DNA of 64,000 nucleotides from Larix kaempferi. Its lineage: Eukaryota > Streptophyta > Pinopsida > Pinales > Pinaceae. This document shows, one piece after another, positions 12,416 through 25,009 of the stretch (within the stretch, counting starts at the first letter, position 1; each line of letters opens with the position of its first letter). Made by a program: the position numbers and the translations under genes. The stretch is from assembly GCA_027924585.1 (NCBI GenBank), contig BSBM01000179.1:13430501-13494500 (forward strand), in the 5' to 3' direction. Under the pieces are notes generated by a model. That model was given only the letters and a program-made list of their open reading frames with translations. It was not told where the DNA came from and did not search any database.

Positions 12416-14156
12416 TGGATGGAGTCACACGGACTCCATTCGTGTCAGATGCAAAAATCATGATAGAAGCTCTTTGAAGCTCGTGAGATGTGAATAAAGG
12501 ATCAGCCATAGTCCTCTGACGTCTCTTATGAAGAGACTATAACGGATCGCTAGCTGGTAAACAAACACATTGACAAGTTCGATGGAGAAGTGGATCTTGA
12601 TCCATGATGACTTCAAAAAATCAACACATAAGTGTCTCCTAACGGCCAAATAGAACATCACAGAGCATACACATAAATAAACTACAACCAAATGCACACA
12701 ATAGGGGACTAGCTCAAGGGACCTCTCGACACTACAACCGATATGTCTCTCCTAGGAGAGGCTTGAGACTCTGAAACTATAACTGGAGGTAGCAGAATCA
12801 GTTATAAGGCCCCATAGACTTCACTATGCAAACAAAACTATGTTTTCCGACCCCTATCCGACTCAGGACAATTGCATAATAACCGCTGCAAATGCCCTAC
12901 GTGATACCTAGGTAAATCAACTATGGCCACCATGTATAACCAATTCTTAGGCAAACAGTCGCAGGTGGGATCCGTCGTATGGGAAGGGTAGCTAAGCCCA
13001 AAACTCAAGAGGGTCAAATCCCCCAAGAATCTCCATATACGATCAAATCCTGGATATATATCCCATGTTTAGCAAGTATTGGAGGGCTATCTCCACAACT
13101 AACCTCTTGTGACCTCGTGCTTAACTTTGGTTTGAGTAGAGCGTCTTGAGAACACCGATGTATACCATGGGTTTCACCACTCCCTGGTCAAACACATAAT
13201 GTTTTTTTAATAGTCTTGGATCGTTTACTCAACAATGATCTATTCCAAGACTATAAACCTATACTAGTTGGCGCACCCTAGAAAAGAGAAAATTGTTCTA
13301 ATAAATTTTAAATTAAGCGTTAATTTTAATGGCTATGATTACTCAAAAGGATATGGTCGTGAAACTAGTGATGTGAAAAGACTCAATGATATGCACACCT
13401 GAAAAACACTAGACTCATCTGGCAATGAAAAAGTATGCGACTAAATGACAGACAAACCAACGTTTCGTTTTTGAAATAAGAATGCAATCTCTTTATATTT
13501 TCATGCAAAAACAAGCCCTAATGAAAGCACAAGCACTCTAATGCAAAATGCAATAACATAAAGCAAATTTTTTTTTCACTATAAATGAATGAAAATGCAA
13601 ATAATGTTTTTGTATTTTTCAATATAAATGAATGAAAAATGCAAGTAGAATAAAATTTTTTCAGAAAAGAATGCAGAGCATGCAATGCAGAAAACCCATC
13701 AAACCCCAAAAAGTAAGACTCAGCTAAGCCAATGAGCTACGAAAAAGAAAAAAATGTTGAAAACCAAATTCTCAAAAACTAAAGAAAGAGGAGTTTCTAG
13801 TCAGTAAAAGGGCATGGAACAGTCAGGATATAGTCCTAATAAGACTCAGGAACACCTAGAATTCACCCAGTAACAACCAAAGCTCACAAACAAGGTTAAA
13901 CTGGACCTATACGCAATTGTTCAAAGAACAACAACATATTTATGTGGGCTATTGTACTAACAGTAGAGGGTATACGTGGGTAACTCAAAACAGACTCGCG
14001 TATAAGGCATAGTAGGTGGAAAAAAAAGAATCAAAAGGCCAAGAAAACTCAAGATTTTCTATGTAGAACCTAACTGCCTATCAATGCCACAGAAAATCGA
14101 TAGAAGAGAGACTCAAAATAAGGAAAAATGCCCAAAAACCCCAAAATGGAGGGTCC
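12416..14156 (-). other. Leader (5' untranslated region) of element A
   Basis: This is the 1.74 kb between the tRNA-Arg primer site and gag on the minus strand. Only short, unrelated ORFs are present, along with A-rich stretches (13560-13760). The long leader is like that of element H (about 1.9 kb). I see no repeat array here. Confidence 0.6.
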
Positions 14157-14174
14157 TCCCCAACGGAGTCACCA
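14157..14174 (-). other. Primer-binding site of A (tRNA-Arg)
   Basis: On the minus strand it reads TGGTGACTCCGTTGGGGA. This differs at two positions from TGGCGACTCCGCTGGGGA, the complement of the 3' end of plant tRNA-Arg(ACG) and the typical primer site of Tat/Ogre elements. It lies four bases inside the LTR edge. Confidence 0.8.
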
Positions 14175-14178
14175 TTTC

Positions 14179-15046
14179 TGTTATGGAGAAAAACTTCCTA
14201 TGGCTTGGGGTAGACCACAACAAATAGATGACTGCTAGAAATCAACTCAATTCCCAATGCATGCTATATAAATGTAAATGCTAAGATGTGGAATAAAAAA
14301 GACCAACCTTCAACCGGACGTTTGATGTAGATCCCCGTTGAGCTTTCAAATATCTACACTTGAACTTGCAGCTGAGTCTCAACAATAAACACAAGAAAGT
14401 GCATATAATATATGAAAGATGTTAGCGTAAGCAATAACATAGTCCATGATATAATAAGAAAATGTTACCCAATGATAATAAACAACCATTCACAAGATCA
14501 ATTGGACAAGAAAATGAGTATTTATATTAATATGAACAAGAAGTACATTATACAACATCTTGCTAGAAACTCATCTAAACCAAGAACTAGGTCCCTTCAC
14601 TTGTGCCTCCACCACTTCAATCCCCTATGCAATGGAAATATATGGATGAGTTTGGTAGGTGAACATAAAAGGTTCACAACAACTAGGATCAATGGATGTA
14701 GACTCAAGCTATGGAAAAAATCCAATAGAGTTTTGATGCTCTCTCTTTATCCTCCTTCCATGCACCATAAGAGATCAATATATAACCTTCCAAAGGAAAG
14801 TGAAAGGTTGGATCGAGTCATTTTGAGATACATGGAGGGCCAAAGGTCACAATGGCCATTGTTTGGAGTAAAAATTGAGATTTTACTATCATTTACCAAA
14901 AAGTCGATGTACGCTGGCTATAGTGAGACAACCTGTGTATATGTGAGGTGTAATGAAGTAGCTCGTGTACAGGAGGAAAAATAAGGAAAAAAAGGGTTCA
15001 ATGGGAACTACAAGTATGGATTTGAGTCTAAAAATACGGTGTCACA
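14179..15046 (-). repeat. 5' LTR of element A
   Basis: On the minus strand it starts TGTGACACCGTATTT at 15046 and ends with CA at 14179, next to the primer site, giving 868 bp. The partner LTR is outside the window, so the borders rest on TG...CA ends, the primer site and the TGTGACACCGT start, which is common among plant Ty3/gypsy LTRs. A 190-codon plus-strand ORF inside it is not believable as a gene. Confidence 0.7.
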
Positions 15047-17468
15047 ATAAATAATAAATTGGTCCAACAATGGCTGTGTAAAGTGCACCAAAGGGGCTAT
15101 GATTCCACCAGAGGGGAAGAGAAAAGGGGGTCTCTGGGAGACTAAATACTTGCTACCAAGTATCAACCTTAGAACTCACCCGAATTCTATCATGTTCCTT
15201 GAATAGGCCAATTATCTCCTCTTTTGACTATTTTCCAATCATTAATGCATGTGTGAGGTTGGTGGGAAAAGTCACCTCATGTAGCTATTGAAGCATGGGA
15301 CTGACTACACTTTTGTGACAGTTCTGTCATAACAAAAGTCAGTCTGCAGCTGCTAGGAGTCCTTTCTTCTACTCTTAGAAGTTATGCCATTTGTATTTTC
15401 ACCATTTTCTCATATCCCTTATAGTCAACCCTCATTCTCTCAGGCTTGCATGCTGATCTACACTAGGTGGATCTCTCCATTGTTCTTCATGAGCATACTA
15501 GACTGTCCCTAACCCAGAAATTCGAATTTGGAGACCATGCTGCAAATTTGGAAGTGAAAATTGTTGGTCGTAGATGAGCAGAGAGGTTGGGAAAGCTAGG
15601 AAACCTTACCCATTGAGTTCTGCTGCTCATAGGTGGTGCTTGAGAAGCCACAAATTGAAGCTAGATGTGTTTCTATAGCAGCCAATATCAGATGGGAATT
15701 ATTCTATGCACACACTAGATGCACCAGGAAAGATGGATCACCCAAGAGAACTGTGGATCAACGAAGGGGATTCCTGATCCAGGAAGAGTGTTGTGTGGGG
15801 AAGGTATTGTGGAAGCCAAGGCTACGAGGGCTGAGTGAGATCCCTGTAGAGGTCTGCAGGAGCACTTGGCTACGCATAGAGAGAAGAATGGGTTGTGGTC
15901 TTAGAGAGAGAAGCCTGTAGGTGTTTCCTTTTCCATGGTGGACTCATAGTCTAGCTTGGGGATGGCCTCTCAGTAGAAAGAGTATATGTTGGACAAAGTA
16001 CCTATGGTTGGGTGGAAAATTGTTCTTACACAACCAATTTCTTGGATCTTCTTTGGATAAAGATAAGTACTCTCATGCATTTGAATATGAAATGTTTTTA
16101 TTTCATGCATGCAATGTTTATGCTTGTGTATTTGCATGTTAGATGTGTGTGGATAGATTTTAATTTTGTTGTGCATTTTTATTTAAGTTTCTGAACACAT
16201 TTTATTTGTTGAAATTTGTATTTTGGATTTGGGGAAAAATTTGAGAGCTCGAATTCAGCTAGCATCCCCTCCTGATGGTCAGATTGGGTGAGGGGGACCT
16301 TACACTCGCTCTGGCCACCCCTTTTTTTTGTTTTTTTTCTCTCGGATATATATTTATATTTATTCCAAACTATATCTATATTTATATCCAAATATAAATG
16401 AAAATTTAAATACATTATTTAAGATTAAATAAAACAAATTAAATATTTTTCATAATCTCAACAATCTTTCATTAATATTTATTTGAATTTAAATTATTTT
16501 TAAAAATATTTATTATTTAAATTGATTATATAATTGTATTTCATCTTAATCACAAGTTACAATCCATTTTCATATTGAGATTTGTTTAATTTTATTGAAA
16601 TACTTAAAATAACAAGAGGGAAAACTGCAATGTAGCTAATTCCATTCCAAAAGAAATCGGTAGCTGAAAGTTAAAGATTAAGTAGCGAACCACTGGATCA
16701 AATAAGTGGCAATAGGTCGGGGCACATGGAGATAGCCTACATTGTAATAATCCATAACGGCTCCGATAGAAGGAGAGATAATCTAGCTCCGATGTTATGT
16801 TGGCGAGATAATCGATAATGCTTCGATGGTTAATGCTTCGCCAAAACTGCGCTACTCTTGAGCCTCTTTAGCACAACTGCGCAAACCTTGGGAAAACTGC
16901 ACACACCTTGGGCCTCACCCAACACTCATGTGGACCCTCCTTATCTCAACTAATGCACCCTCCTTAGCTAAATTTTGACCTTGTAGCTTTAGTTGGTTGT
17001 TTCTAATATTTCTTGACTTTCACAAATCAAGAAACTTCTTTCTTTTTTGTTTTTGAGAACTTTTCTACTTTTATTACTACTTTCCCGATTTTCTGAGTTT
17101 CCCTGCTTTTGTTGTTTCCTTCCATCTTTTCTATTTTTTCTCTGTTTTTCTTCTAGTTTCCTTCTTTTCACTGACACCTTGCTTTGTGCTACTTTCTTCT
17201 AATTTTATTTTGCAAACATCTTAGAAGTCCAACTAAGCTCGATGCTCCCTCTTGGGCCCTCCTATGCATTAATCACTCATAACAAAATTAAATGATAATA
17301 AAATATTTACATTTTAAGACTATAAAATTTCTCTAAAGTTTCATTTAATTAAATTAAATCAACATGGACTAATATTATTCCTAGTTCATTTATTTTATTT
17401 CTTCTTGAACCCATGGGGCTAAATGGGTTAGGGAAATTATCATGGAGCCTTTAAAATGGGGACATTAC
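15047..17468. other. Intergenic/repeat-derived sequence without recognised genes; ends in an LTR-like edge
   Basis: No convincing coding region. 16320-16560 is strongly AT-rich with oligo-T runs. The last bases, ggggacattaca at 17457-17468, match the terminal sequence of the C solo LTR and resemble the E LTR end. They sit right beside the pol remnant D, so they are probably the inner edge of the 3' LTR of D. The outer edge of that LTR was not found. A 46-bp inverted repeat lies at 15300-15346. Confidence 0.5.
15300..15346. repeat. Imperfect inverted repeat of about 46 bp
   Basis: ACTGACT, then TTTTGT and CAG on one side, are answered by CTG, ACAAAA and AGTCAGT on the other, with small unpaired bulges. 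It could form a hairpin. There is no flanking element structure that identifies it. Confidence 0.5.
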
Positions 17469-19958
17469 ATTGTCTAGGATGTGAAATGGCTCGGTTTGGA
17501 ACTCTCCCTCGGGTTCCACCTAGATCACATCCCAATTAATCACATGGTTAGGATGATGTACATATTTCTTAAGAAAAGAAATATGAAAATCATTATGAGG
17601 TCTAGTGTTAGCAAGAAATGCAAGTCTATATTCAACTGGCCCTATTCTTTCAAGCACTTCAAAAAGCCCACAATATCTGGGTGATAGCTTGGAACAAATC
17701 CCAAGCTTCAAGGAAATATTCCTTGGCCTCATTCTAAGGTAAAAATGATCCCCAACACTGAACTCCCTATGCACCTTGTGCTTATATGCATATTTTTTAT
17801 GTCTATCTTGGGCATGCTTTTAAATTCTTCCTGATCTTTGCAACCTCTTGTTCCATTTCCTTAATAAATTATGGCCCTAGTACAATTATGTTCACTAGAT
17901 TATTCCAAGTCACTGGTGTCTTGCACTTCCAACCATACAAAGACTCAAATGGACTCATGCCTAATGATGCTTTCTTCCCATTATTATATGCAAACTCTAC
18001 CAAGTGTATATAATCCTGCCACTTGGATTGTTTGTCCATTACATACATGTGAAGCAGGTCTTCAAGCACATGATTTAATATTTTTGTTTTCCCATCTGTT
18101 TGAGGATGGTATGTTATGCTAAAGTTAATATATGGACCCAAATATGAAAAAAGACCTTTCCAAAAATTTGAAGTGAACTTGGTATCCTTGTCAGAAATTA
18201 TTTCTTTAGGCAATCCATGCAATCTAAAAATTTCCTTCATGAAAATCTTCGCAATGGCATCGGTTTTATATGTGGAATTAACTAGTATAAAATGTGTTTT
18301 CTTTGTTAACTTGTCCACCACCACCATGATGGAATCATGTTTCTTTATTGTCATTGGAAAACCTGTAATAAAATCCATGGAAATTTTCTCCCATTTCCAT
18401 TATGGAATTCGAAATGGATGCAATAAACCTACTGGGTGTTGGTGTTCAACTTTCACTTGCTAACATGTCATGCACTTAGAAATGTATTCAGTGATGTCCT
18501 TCTTCATCCCTGGACATAAATATTGTTTTCTGGCTATAGCAATTGTTTTATGATATCTGGGGTGACCGAAATATAGCATTTTATGGATTTCATCCATAAT
18601 AATCTTTATCAAATATGCCACATTTGGAATATAAATTCTATTCTTATAAGTTAGAAGTCTGTCACCTTCCAAACGATTCCCTTCATACCTCTTTTCAAAG
18701 TTCAGTTGTTTCAATTTGTCCTTTATCCACACATACATTTCATCTTCAACAATACAATTAACAATATGTTTCCTCAAATCTAATTGGAAGGCACTAAGTG
18801 TTTCCACATGCATTTCATGTACTTTTATATTCAATGCATTAGCCACCTTATTTTCTTTCCCCTTTATGTGTTTGATCGCAAAATTAAATTCACATAGAAA
18901 TTCCAGCCATCTAGATTTACTAGCATTTAACGTTAGTTTCTCAAACAAATATTTCAGACCACAATGTTCTATCCTTAGCTCAATTTTTCTGCCCATTAAG
19001 TAGTGTCTCCACATCTTTAAAACACACACTATGGATGCAAGTTCTAAATCATGAGTAGCATAGTTTTTCTCATGATCCTTCAACTTTCTTGACTCGTAGC
19101 ATACCACATGGTTGTCTTGCATAAGAACTCCTCCAAGTACTTGATTGCATGCATTAGTACACACCACAAAGTATTTTTTTGAGTTTGCTATTTTCAAAAT
19201 TGGTGCACTTGTGATAAGATTCTTCAATCGCTTGAAACTTTCTTCACATTTTGGTGTCCATTCAAATTTCATGCTCATCTTCTACAAGGAAGTAATTGGA
19301 TTAGCAACCTTGTAAAATCCTTCAATGAACCTCCTGTAGTAACTATCAAGCCCCATAAAAGATCTCACATATGTCATGTTCCTTGGAGTTGGCCAATTCA
19401 CAATGGATTCAATCTTCTTAGGGTCGACAGGTATTCCTTCCTCTGAAATAAGGTGACCCAAATAATGAATTTTATCCTTATAAAAGTCACATTTGATCAA
19501 CTTTGCATACAACTTATGCTCCCTTATCAATTTCAAGACCATTATCAAATGTTCTTCATGCTCTTCTTCATTCTTCGAATAGATAAGAATGTCATCTAGA
19601 AAAAAAAGAACAAACTTGTTCAAATACTTGCTAAAAAACTATTCATGAGACCAAATGGTACCACTACAAATTCATAGTGCCCATACCTTGTTCTAAAGGC
19701 TGTATTATGAATATCTTTCGCTTTGATTTTTACATGATGGTAACCAGACCTCAAGTCAATCTTTGAAAATATCTTTTCTCCTCTCATTTGATAAAAAAGG
19801 TCATCGATTTGAGGTAATGGGTATTTGTTCTTCAGATTGACTTTTTTAAACTTCCTGTAGTCAATACATAACCTCACTAGTACATATGGATCAAAAGTAC
19901 CATGCAATATTCCCACGAATAAGTTAAAATTGAAATTTTTGTGGATAAACATATACAT
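17469..19958 (-). pseudogene. Element D: decayed Ty3/gypsy pol (RT, RNase H, integrase), truncated at both ends
   Basis: Read downward, the fragments follow the order of the pol of element E and are clearly homologous. RT (19958-19282) has [18 protein letters not shown] and a FLDDILIYS catalytic box. RNase H (near 19180-18830) has CTNACNQ in place of CTDAC, so the first catalytic Asp is lost. The integrase has a zinc-binding region (18560-18460) and a DDE core (18378-17869, with MDFITGFP, SDKDTKF and PQTDGKTK, where the catalytic Glu is replaced by Lys). A post-integrase part follows (17774-17520). Compared with E, gag, protease and the chromodomain are missing. Frameshifts separate the fragments. 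It is an inactive, older relative of E. Confidence 0.85.
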
Positions 19959-19964
19959 TTTTTG

Positions 19965-20093
19965 AAAAGAAAATGTTTTGGCCCCTAATAATCATCGTTA
20001 TAGGGATGGAAGTAACATTTGTTGCTATAGCGATGAATATTTGTATCTATAGCAAAATATATGAGTTCGTCACTATAGAAAGGATAAACTTAA
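19965..20093. other. Short segment with repeated CTATAGC-like motifs left of element E
   Basis: Within about 110 bp are cgttataggg, tgctatagcgatgaa, tctatagca and cactatag. Such TATAGCGA-type motifs resemble subterminal repeats of CACTA DNA transposons, but no transposase or second end was seen. The segment abruptly ends the RT homology of D. Confidence 0.3.
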
Positions 20094-21674
20094 TGTAATG
20101 CCCCCTTCCATCATCCAATGCAGGGAAGGAAACGTTAATCAACACACAGGCTTTTAGATAGACTTAGCCTAAATAATTCTTGCCCATAAATTCCTAACAA
20201 TTTAAGAATGTCCATATGCAGATTCATCTCAATATCAACACAGCGGAAACTAAACATTACATGTGCATACAATTTCTTCATGCGTTCAGCATACACATAT
20301 CAACCATACATGTATCAGTCATTAATTTTATTAATGCATGGACAATTATCATACTGCATAAAACATGATGCGTTTCATTTCAGTAACCGGAATGCATTGC
20401 AAAACACAGACTGTATATAAATTAAATCACAAGAATACTCATCTTGAATTGTAACGGTCCAAACGACTGGCTATGGAAGGGCAACGTTCCTCCCAACCGT
20501 AGACCTCTGTCCAGCTTGTGTTCTTTCAGCTGAGAGGTCACCCCCGAGCTGGGCTGTGTATCCACTAAGGAGGAGTAGCTGGGTTCACTCACAGCCATGG
20601 TTCTGGTCAAGCATCCAAGAAGATAGAGGAGGGTAATGCTAAGCTAGTGAGCTCAACCACAGAGCTACAGGCATCTCAAGTGAGCTCAACAGTTAGGCAC
20701 CCACATTACCTACCACATCCAACACAAGGAAGATCCCCTTCTCTGTTACACAGTACCTCAGGCAACTCTTCCCTCCAGTGCTCTTCAGGATGGGCATAGA
20801 AAGGTCCAGCTGCTGATCCTTGAGATCCTAGCCTTCACTGGGTTTATCAAGCACACCCCACCTCTGCATAGTCAATCCTCACTTGATTTCTCACCATTCT
20901 GCTCACCAAATACTCAAATCCGTAACTCGTTTTCCGAGCTGCAAAAACTGGGCTTTTCCATTGATTTCGGGGTAGCTAATGCTCCCAATTTCGCCCCAAG
21001 GTTCATGCTAATGGATCCCCCATTAGATTTCCCTGTCCCATGCCAAATCTGGACGTTTTTGGTCTTTCAAAAACTGGGTTCTCTCAAGGTCGCGATTTCT
21101 GGTTTTTCCTCACTGCTGGCACTCGTTTTTGGATGGGAATGATGCTAGATAGTTTCACAATGGACTGGGGTGAGAATGAAGCAACCTCCCATGAGGTTGA
21201 GTGACTTCTTGCCCAAGCAATCAGAGCCCATGCCCACCCATACGAATTTCAGGGCTGCCCATGCTCCATTGAAGCCATGGGCTGAAATCTCAACCACCTT
21301 CTTACAACAGGCTTTAATGTCACCTAGGAAAGTCAATGGGTTCTCATAATGACAAATGGCAGCCTAGGGTTTAATCCCATAGCCCCCTCACCACTCCCTA
21401 GTGGATACACGTGGCCCCTTCTCATTCGTTGCCTCCATAGCCAGTTTTTGGTATTTTATTTCAATGTTAAATATTTACATCAAATTTACAATATCCCATG
21501 GCTTAATAGCACGTGGGTAACAAAATATCAAGCGTGTCTAATTTAAATAAAATCCGAGCATAAACTAGCGGGGCCTTGGCCTTGAGCTCCACGCTAGGGA
21601 AAACATACAACGTGTGTATACAATATTTACATTAGAGCCAATATTTCCTAAGGGTTCAAAATTGGGGTAGTACA
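20094..21674 (-). repeat. 3' LTR of element E
   Basis: 1581 bp; on the plus strand it reads TGTAATGCCCCC ... GGGGTAGTACA. It matches 31519-33099 at a constant offset of 11,425 with no indel noticed. The 70-codon ORF inside both copies is a shadow, not a gene. Confidence 0.93.
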
Positions 21675-24039
21675 TTCCCCTCCCCCTTAGAACAACACCG
21701 TCCTCGGTGTTCTCAAAACTGAACAAAAATGGGAATGCCTCCCTCATGGCATCCTCCAGCTCCCATGTAGCCTCGTCGGGACTAAGGTGCTCCCATTGGA
21801 TCTTTACCTGCCCGATGGCTCTGTTCCGGAGCACTGTGACTTTCTTGGCGAGGATGCGCATAGGTTCTACTTGGAACTCTCCCTCGGGTTCCACCTGTAT
21901 CACATTCCAATCAATCATATGATTAGGATCATGTACATACTTCTTAAGCAAAGATACATGGAAAACATTATGAGCTCTTATGCTAGCAGGCAATGCAATT
22001 CTATATGCAACTGGCCCTATCCTATCATGGACTTCAAATGGCCCACAATATCTTGGTGACAACTTGGCACAACTTCCCAACTTGAGGGAACTCTTCCTTG
22101 GTTTCACTCTCAAATAAACATGATCCCCAATCTGAAACTCCTTATGTACTCTTTTCAAATCAGCATAACTCTTTTGCCTGTCCTGAGCTGCCTTTAAATT
22201 CTGCCTGATCTTAACAATTTCCTGTTCCATTTCCTTGATCATCTCTGGTCCAAGCACTACCCTGTTCACTGGGCCATCCCAATTCACTGGCGTCCTGCAT
22301 CCCCTGCCATACAATGCTTCAAATGGACTCATTCCCAAGGATGCATGGTGTCGATTATTGTACGCAAATTCAACCAAGTGTAAATAATCTTCCCACTTGG
22401 ATGGTTTGTCCATCACATACATTCTCAGCATGTCTTCAAGAACCTGATTCACCCTCTCGGTTTGGCCGTCCGTTTGAGGATGGTAAGCTGTACTGAAATT
22501 CAATTTAGTTCCTAATTCCTGAAATAATCCCTTCCAGAAATTGGAGGTGAACTTTGTATCACGATCAGAAATTATTGCCTTAGGCAATCCATGCAATCTG
22601 AATATCTCTCTCATGAAGATGTTCGCAATGTCACTAGCCTTGTGAGTGGATTTCACTGGAATAAAGTGAGCTACCTTTGATAGCTTATCCACCACAACCA
22701 TGATTGAATCATGCTTCTTCACTGTCATGGGCAGACCTGTTATGAAATCCATGGAGATCACTTCCCACTTCCATTCTGGAATGGGTAAGGGCTGCAATAA
22801 CCCTGCTGGATGTTGGTGTTCTGCCTTGACTTGTTGGCACTTCTGACACCTAGCAATGTACTCAGCTATGTCCTTCTTCATGCCATTCCAAAAATAATGC
22901 TTTCTCGCCGCTGTTATAGTCTTCTGATATCCTGGGTGTCCAGAGTACGGCAATTGGTGTATTTCATCCATCACTAGTTTCTTCAAATCTGCATGATTTG
23001 GAATGTACAACCTTTCTTTGTAGATGAGGATACTGTCTTCACCCAGCTGATATCCTGCACACTTTTCATCCACATTACCGTGCTGTAACTTCTCTTTAAT
23101 TTGAAGGCAAATTTCGTCACCGTTTTGGGCTTCAAGAACTCTTGTCTTCAAATCTGATTTGCACATGCTTACTGCTGAAACATGAAATTTTCTGCTAAGA
23201 GCATCTGCAACCTTATTCTCCTTCCCTTTTACATGTTTAATTTCAAAATCAAATTCACAAAGAAATTCCATCCATCTAGCTTGCCTAGCGTTCAAGTTTG
23301 GTTGCTCAAACAAATACTTTAGGCTCATGTGGTCTGTCCTAAGCTCGAATCTTCTTCCCATCAAGTAATGCCTCCACATCTTAAGAGCATGCACTATGGA
23401 TGCTAGCTCTAAATCATGTGTGGCATAATTCTTTTCATGCTCTTTTAATTTCCTGGATTCATAGCAAATCACAATTCCTTCTTGCATGAGAACCCCACCT
23501 AGTCCTTCAATGCAAGCATCTGTGCACACTACAAAATCCTTCCTTGGATCAGCTATCTTCAAAACAGGAGCGCTGGTAAGTAACTCCTTTAATTTCTGAA
23601 AACTTTTCTCACATTTTTCAGACCATACAAATTTGATGTTCTTTCTTTGCAATGAAGTGATCGGATGAGCTATCTTGGAGAATCCTTCAATAAACCTTCT
23701 GTAGTAACCGGCAAGGCCCATAAAAGATCTAACATCTGAAACATTTCTTGGAGTTGGCCAATCCATGATGGAATTAATCTTCTCTGGATCCACTGCAATT
23801 CCTTCTTCTGAAATGACGTGACCCAAATATTGGATCCTCTTTTGATAGAATTCACACTTGATTAACTTGGAATACAGCTGATGTTCTCTAAGAACTTGCA
23901 ACACCATTCTTAGATGATCCTCATGTTCTTCTTCATTACTTGAATAGACAAGAATGTCATCTAAAAACACAATCACAAACTTGTCCAAATATTTGCTGAA
24001 TACACTATTCATGAGACACATGAATGTGGTAGGTGCGTT
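21565..24039 (-). CDS. pol: Gag-pol of element E, downstream half: RT palm to chromodomain
   Basis: A 2475-nt open frame continues gag-pol after the insertion of F. Counting residues from the Met at 24021: RT catalytic box FLDD at 19-22; RNase H with CTDAC (Asp168), LELAS (Glu205) and RTDH (Asp230); integrase zinc finger with His355, His362, Cys392 and Cys395; integrase core Asp425, Asp486 and Glu522, whose D-35-E spacing is canonical; a chromodomain at about 716-767 containing [14 protein letters not shown]. It replicates the element (cDNA synthesis and integration). The chromodomain is thought to steer integration to chromatin. The frame reads through the polypurine tract and 110 bp into the 3' LTR before stopping. 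All catalytic residues seen are intact. The upstream half is at 27150-29510. Confidence 0.93.
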   Translation of the reverse strand, partial: NAPTTFMCLMNSVFSKYLDKFVIVFLDDILVYSSNEEEHEDHLRMVLQVLREHQLYSKLIKCEFYQKRIQYLGHVISEEGIAVDPEKINSIMDWPTPRNVSDVRSFMGLAGYYRRFIEGFSKIAHPITSLQRKNIKFVWSEKCEKSFQKLKELLTSAPVLKIADPRKDFVVCTDACIEGLGGVLMQEGIVICYESRKLKEHEKNYATHDLELASIVHALKMWRHYLMGRRFELRTDHMSLKYLFEQPNLNARQARWMEFLCEFDFEIKHVKGKENKVADALSRKFHVSAVSMCKSDLKTRVLEAQNGDEICLQIKEKLQHGNVDEKCAGYQLGEDSILIYKERLYIPNHADLKKLVMDEIHQLPYSGHPGYQKTITAARKHYFWNGMKKDIAEYIARCQKCQQVKAEHQHPAGLLQPLPIPEWKWEVISMDFITGLPMTVKKHDSIMVVVDKLSKVAHFIPVKSTHKASDIANIFMREIFRLHGLPKAIISDRDTKFTSNFWKGLFQELGTKLNFSTAYHPQTDGQTERVNQVLEDMLRMYVMDKPSKWEDYLHLVEFAYNNRHHASLGMSPFEALYGRGCRTPVNWDGPVNRVVLGPEMIKEMEQEIVKIRQNLKAAQDRQKSYADLKRVHKEFQIGDHVYLRVKPRKSSLKLGSCAKLSPRYCGPFEVHDRIGPVAYRIALPASIRAHNVFHVSLLKKYVHDPNHMIDWNVIQVEPEGEFQVEPMRILAKKVTVLRNRAIGQVKIQWEHLSPDEATWELEDAMREAFPFLFSFENTEDGVVLRGRGMYYPNFEPLGNIGSNVNIVYTRCMFSLAWSSRPRPR
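21675..21690 (-). other. Polypurine tract of element E
   Basis: On the minus strand it reads CTAAGGGGGAGGGGAA, immediately before the 3' LTR. It would prime plus-strand DNA. It also lies inside the coding frame, where it encodes Leu-Arg-Gly-Arg-Gly. Confidence 0.85.
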
Positions 24040-24044
24040 GGTAA

Positions 24045-24808
24045 TGTAAAGTTAGTCACAGCAGATCTAATGAACAAATAAATCAGTCACAACAGATGAA
24101 TAAGAAGATATGGTGCAAAACTGTGCAAAAACATGCAGCAGTGCTCTCTATCCCAGAAAGGGTGAATGAATTACAATAGATTACAATACAATCCAATAAC
24201 TGTCAATGGCAATTCGAATTGACTAAGTAGGCCATTCGAATCACTGAAATGGAGTAGCTTGACTCAATCTAGGAGTCCTCATCAATCATCGGTGTTGCTC
24301 ATCAATCACAACAAACAGTCATCCAGGTGTCAAGCTGAGTCTAACTGATCATAATAAATGTAACTGAAGTGTGTAGCACTGATATAGGATCTGGAGGCTC
24401 AGTGGGGGCGCATGGGAGGCTAACTGGAGTCAAAGCAAGTCACCTAATCGAACTGGAGGTCAATCGGAGGTGAAACAGTCAGTCAGGAGTGAAATCGGAG
24501 TGAAATAAATCAGAATCGGAGCTAACTGAATGTAACTGGAGTGAATCTGCAGTGGTAGGTGAGCAAGTGCGCCCTTCTCAGTCAGTAGGTGAGAAGAGGG
24601 CGCCTTTCAGCTTAGGAGGGCTAAAACTCTGTGGAAAGTGGCTCCCGGGTGCTAGAAGAAGGTGGATAAGGTGCTGGAGGCATCAAACTGGTGACTGGAC
24701 TGCATATCCTGAAATAGATCATGCAAGATCCTGAAGTAGATATGTATCCCGAAATAGATGATCCTGAAATAGATATGTATCCCGAAATAGATGATGGATA
24801 TCCGAACA
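24045..24808 (-). repeat. 3' LTR of element F
   Basis: 764 bp, TGTAAAGTTAGTCAC ... ATATCCGAACA on the plus strand. It includes two copies of a 33-bp unit (gatcctgaaRtagatatg...) near 24717-24785. The 60-codon ORF at 24552, repeated at 26893, is only LTR sequence. Confidence 0.93.
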
Positions 24809-24820
24809 CCCCCCCTCAAG
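24809..24820 (-). other. Polypurine tract of element F
   Basis: The plus strand reads CCCCCCCCTCAA directly after the LTR, a G-rich purine run on the element's strand. This is the expected site for plus-strand priming. Confidence 0.7.
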
Positions 24821-25009
24821 CTAGACTATGATGTGCCAACTAAAAAAAATAATGTGGGGCCCTGGTAACTAAGACCAAAGGTCACCCCAATACAATAATC
24901 CAAAAACTAATAACAGTCAATAAACCGAGGAAATGGGGAAAACCTCATGGGAAAAATACCCCCCCTCAAAATAGACTGTAGTACACCAAAAGATTTAACT
25001 GCTCCAAAA

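Larger units (their letters stand above)
1..15046 (-). mobile_element. Element A: partial Tat/Ogre-like Ty3/gypsy element (gag-protease), split by element B
   Basis: Read on the minus strand, this is the 5' half of an LTR retrotransposon: LTR at 14179-15046, tRNA-Arg primer-binding site at 14157-14174, leader, gag (12415 to 10116), then protease and downstream sequence (1208 to 1). The gag and protease halves are homologous, in the same order, to those of element H. They are separated by the plus-strand element B (1209-10115). The other LTR lies beyond the left edge of the window, so target duplication and total length cannot be judged. Many stops and a frameshift show an old, inactive copy. 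No RT or integrase part is visible in the window. Confidence 0.85.

Noticed and set aside
14412-14984. 190-codon plus-strand ORF
   Set aside because: It lies wholly inside the minus-strand LTR of element A and has no recognisable motif.
15633-15920. 95-codon plus-strand ORF
   Set aside because: No domain, no homologue within the window and no supporting signals; likely chance.
20208-20420. 70-codon ORF repeated at 31633-31845
   Set aside because: Part of the two LTRs of element E; recent LTR identity explains its conservation.
24552-24734. 60-codon ORF repeated identically at 26893-27075
   Set aside because: Identical because both lie in the LTRs of element F; no sign of coding.
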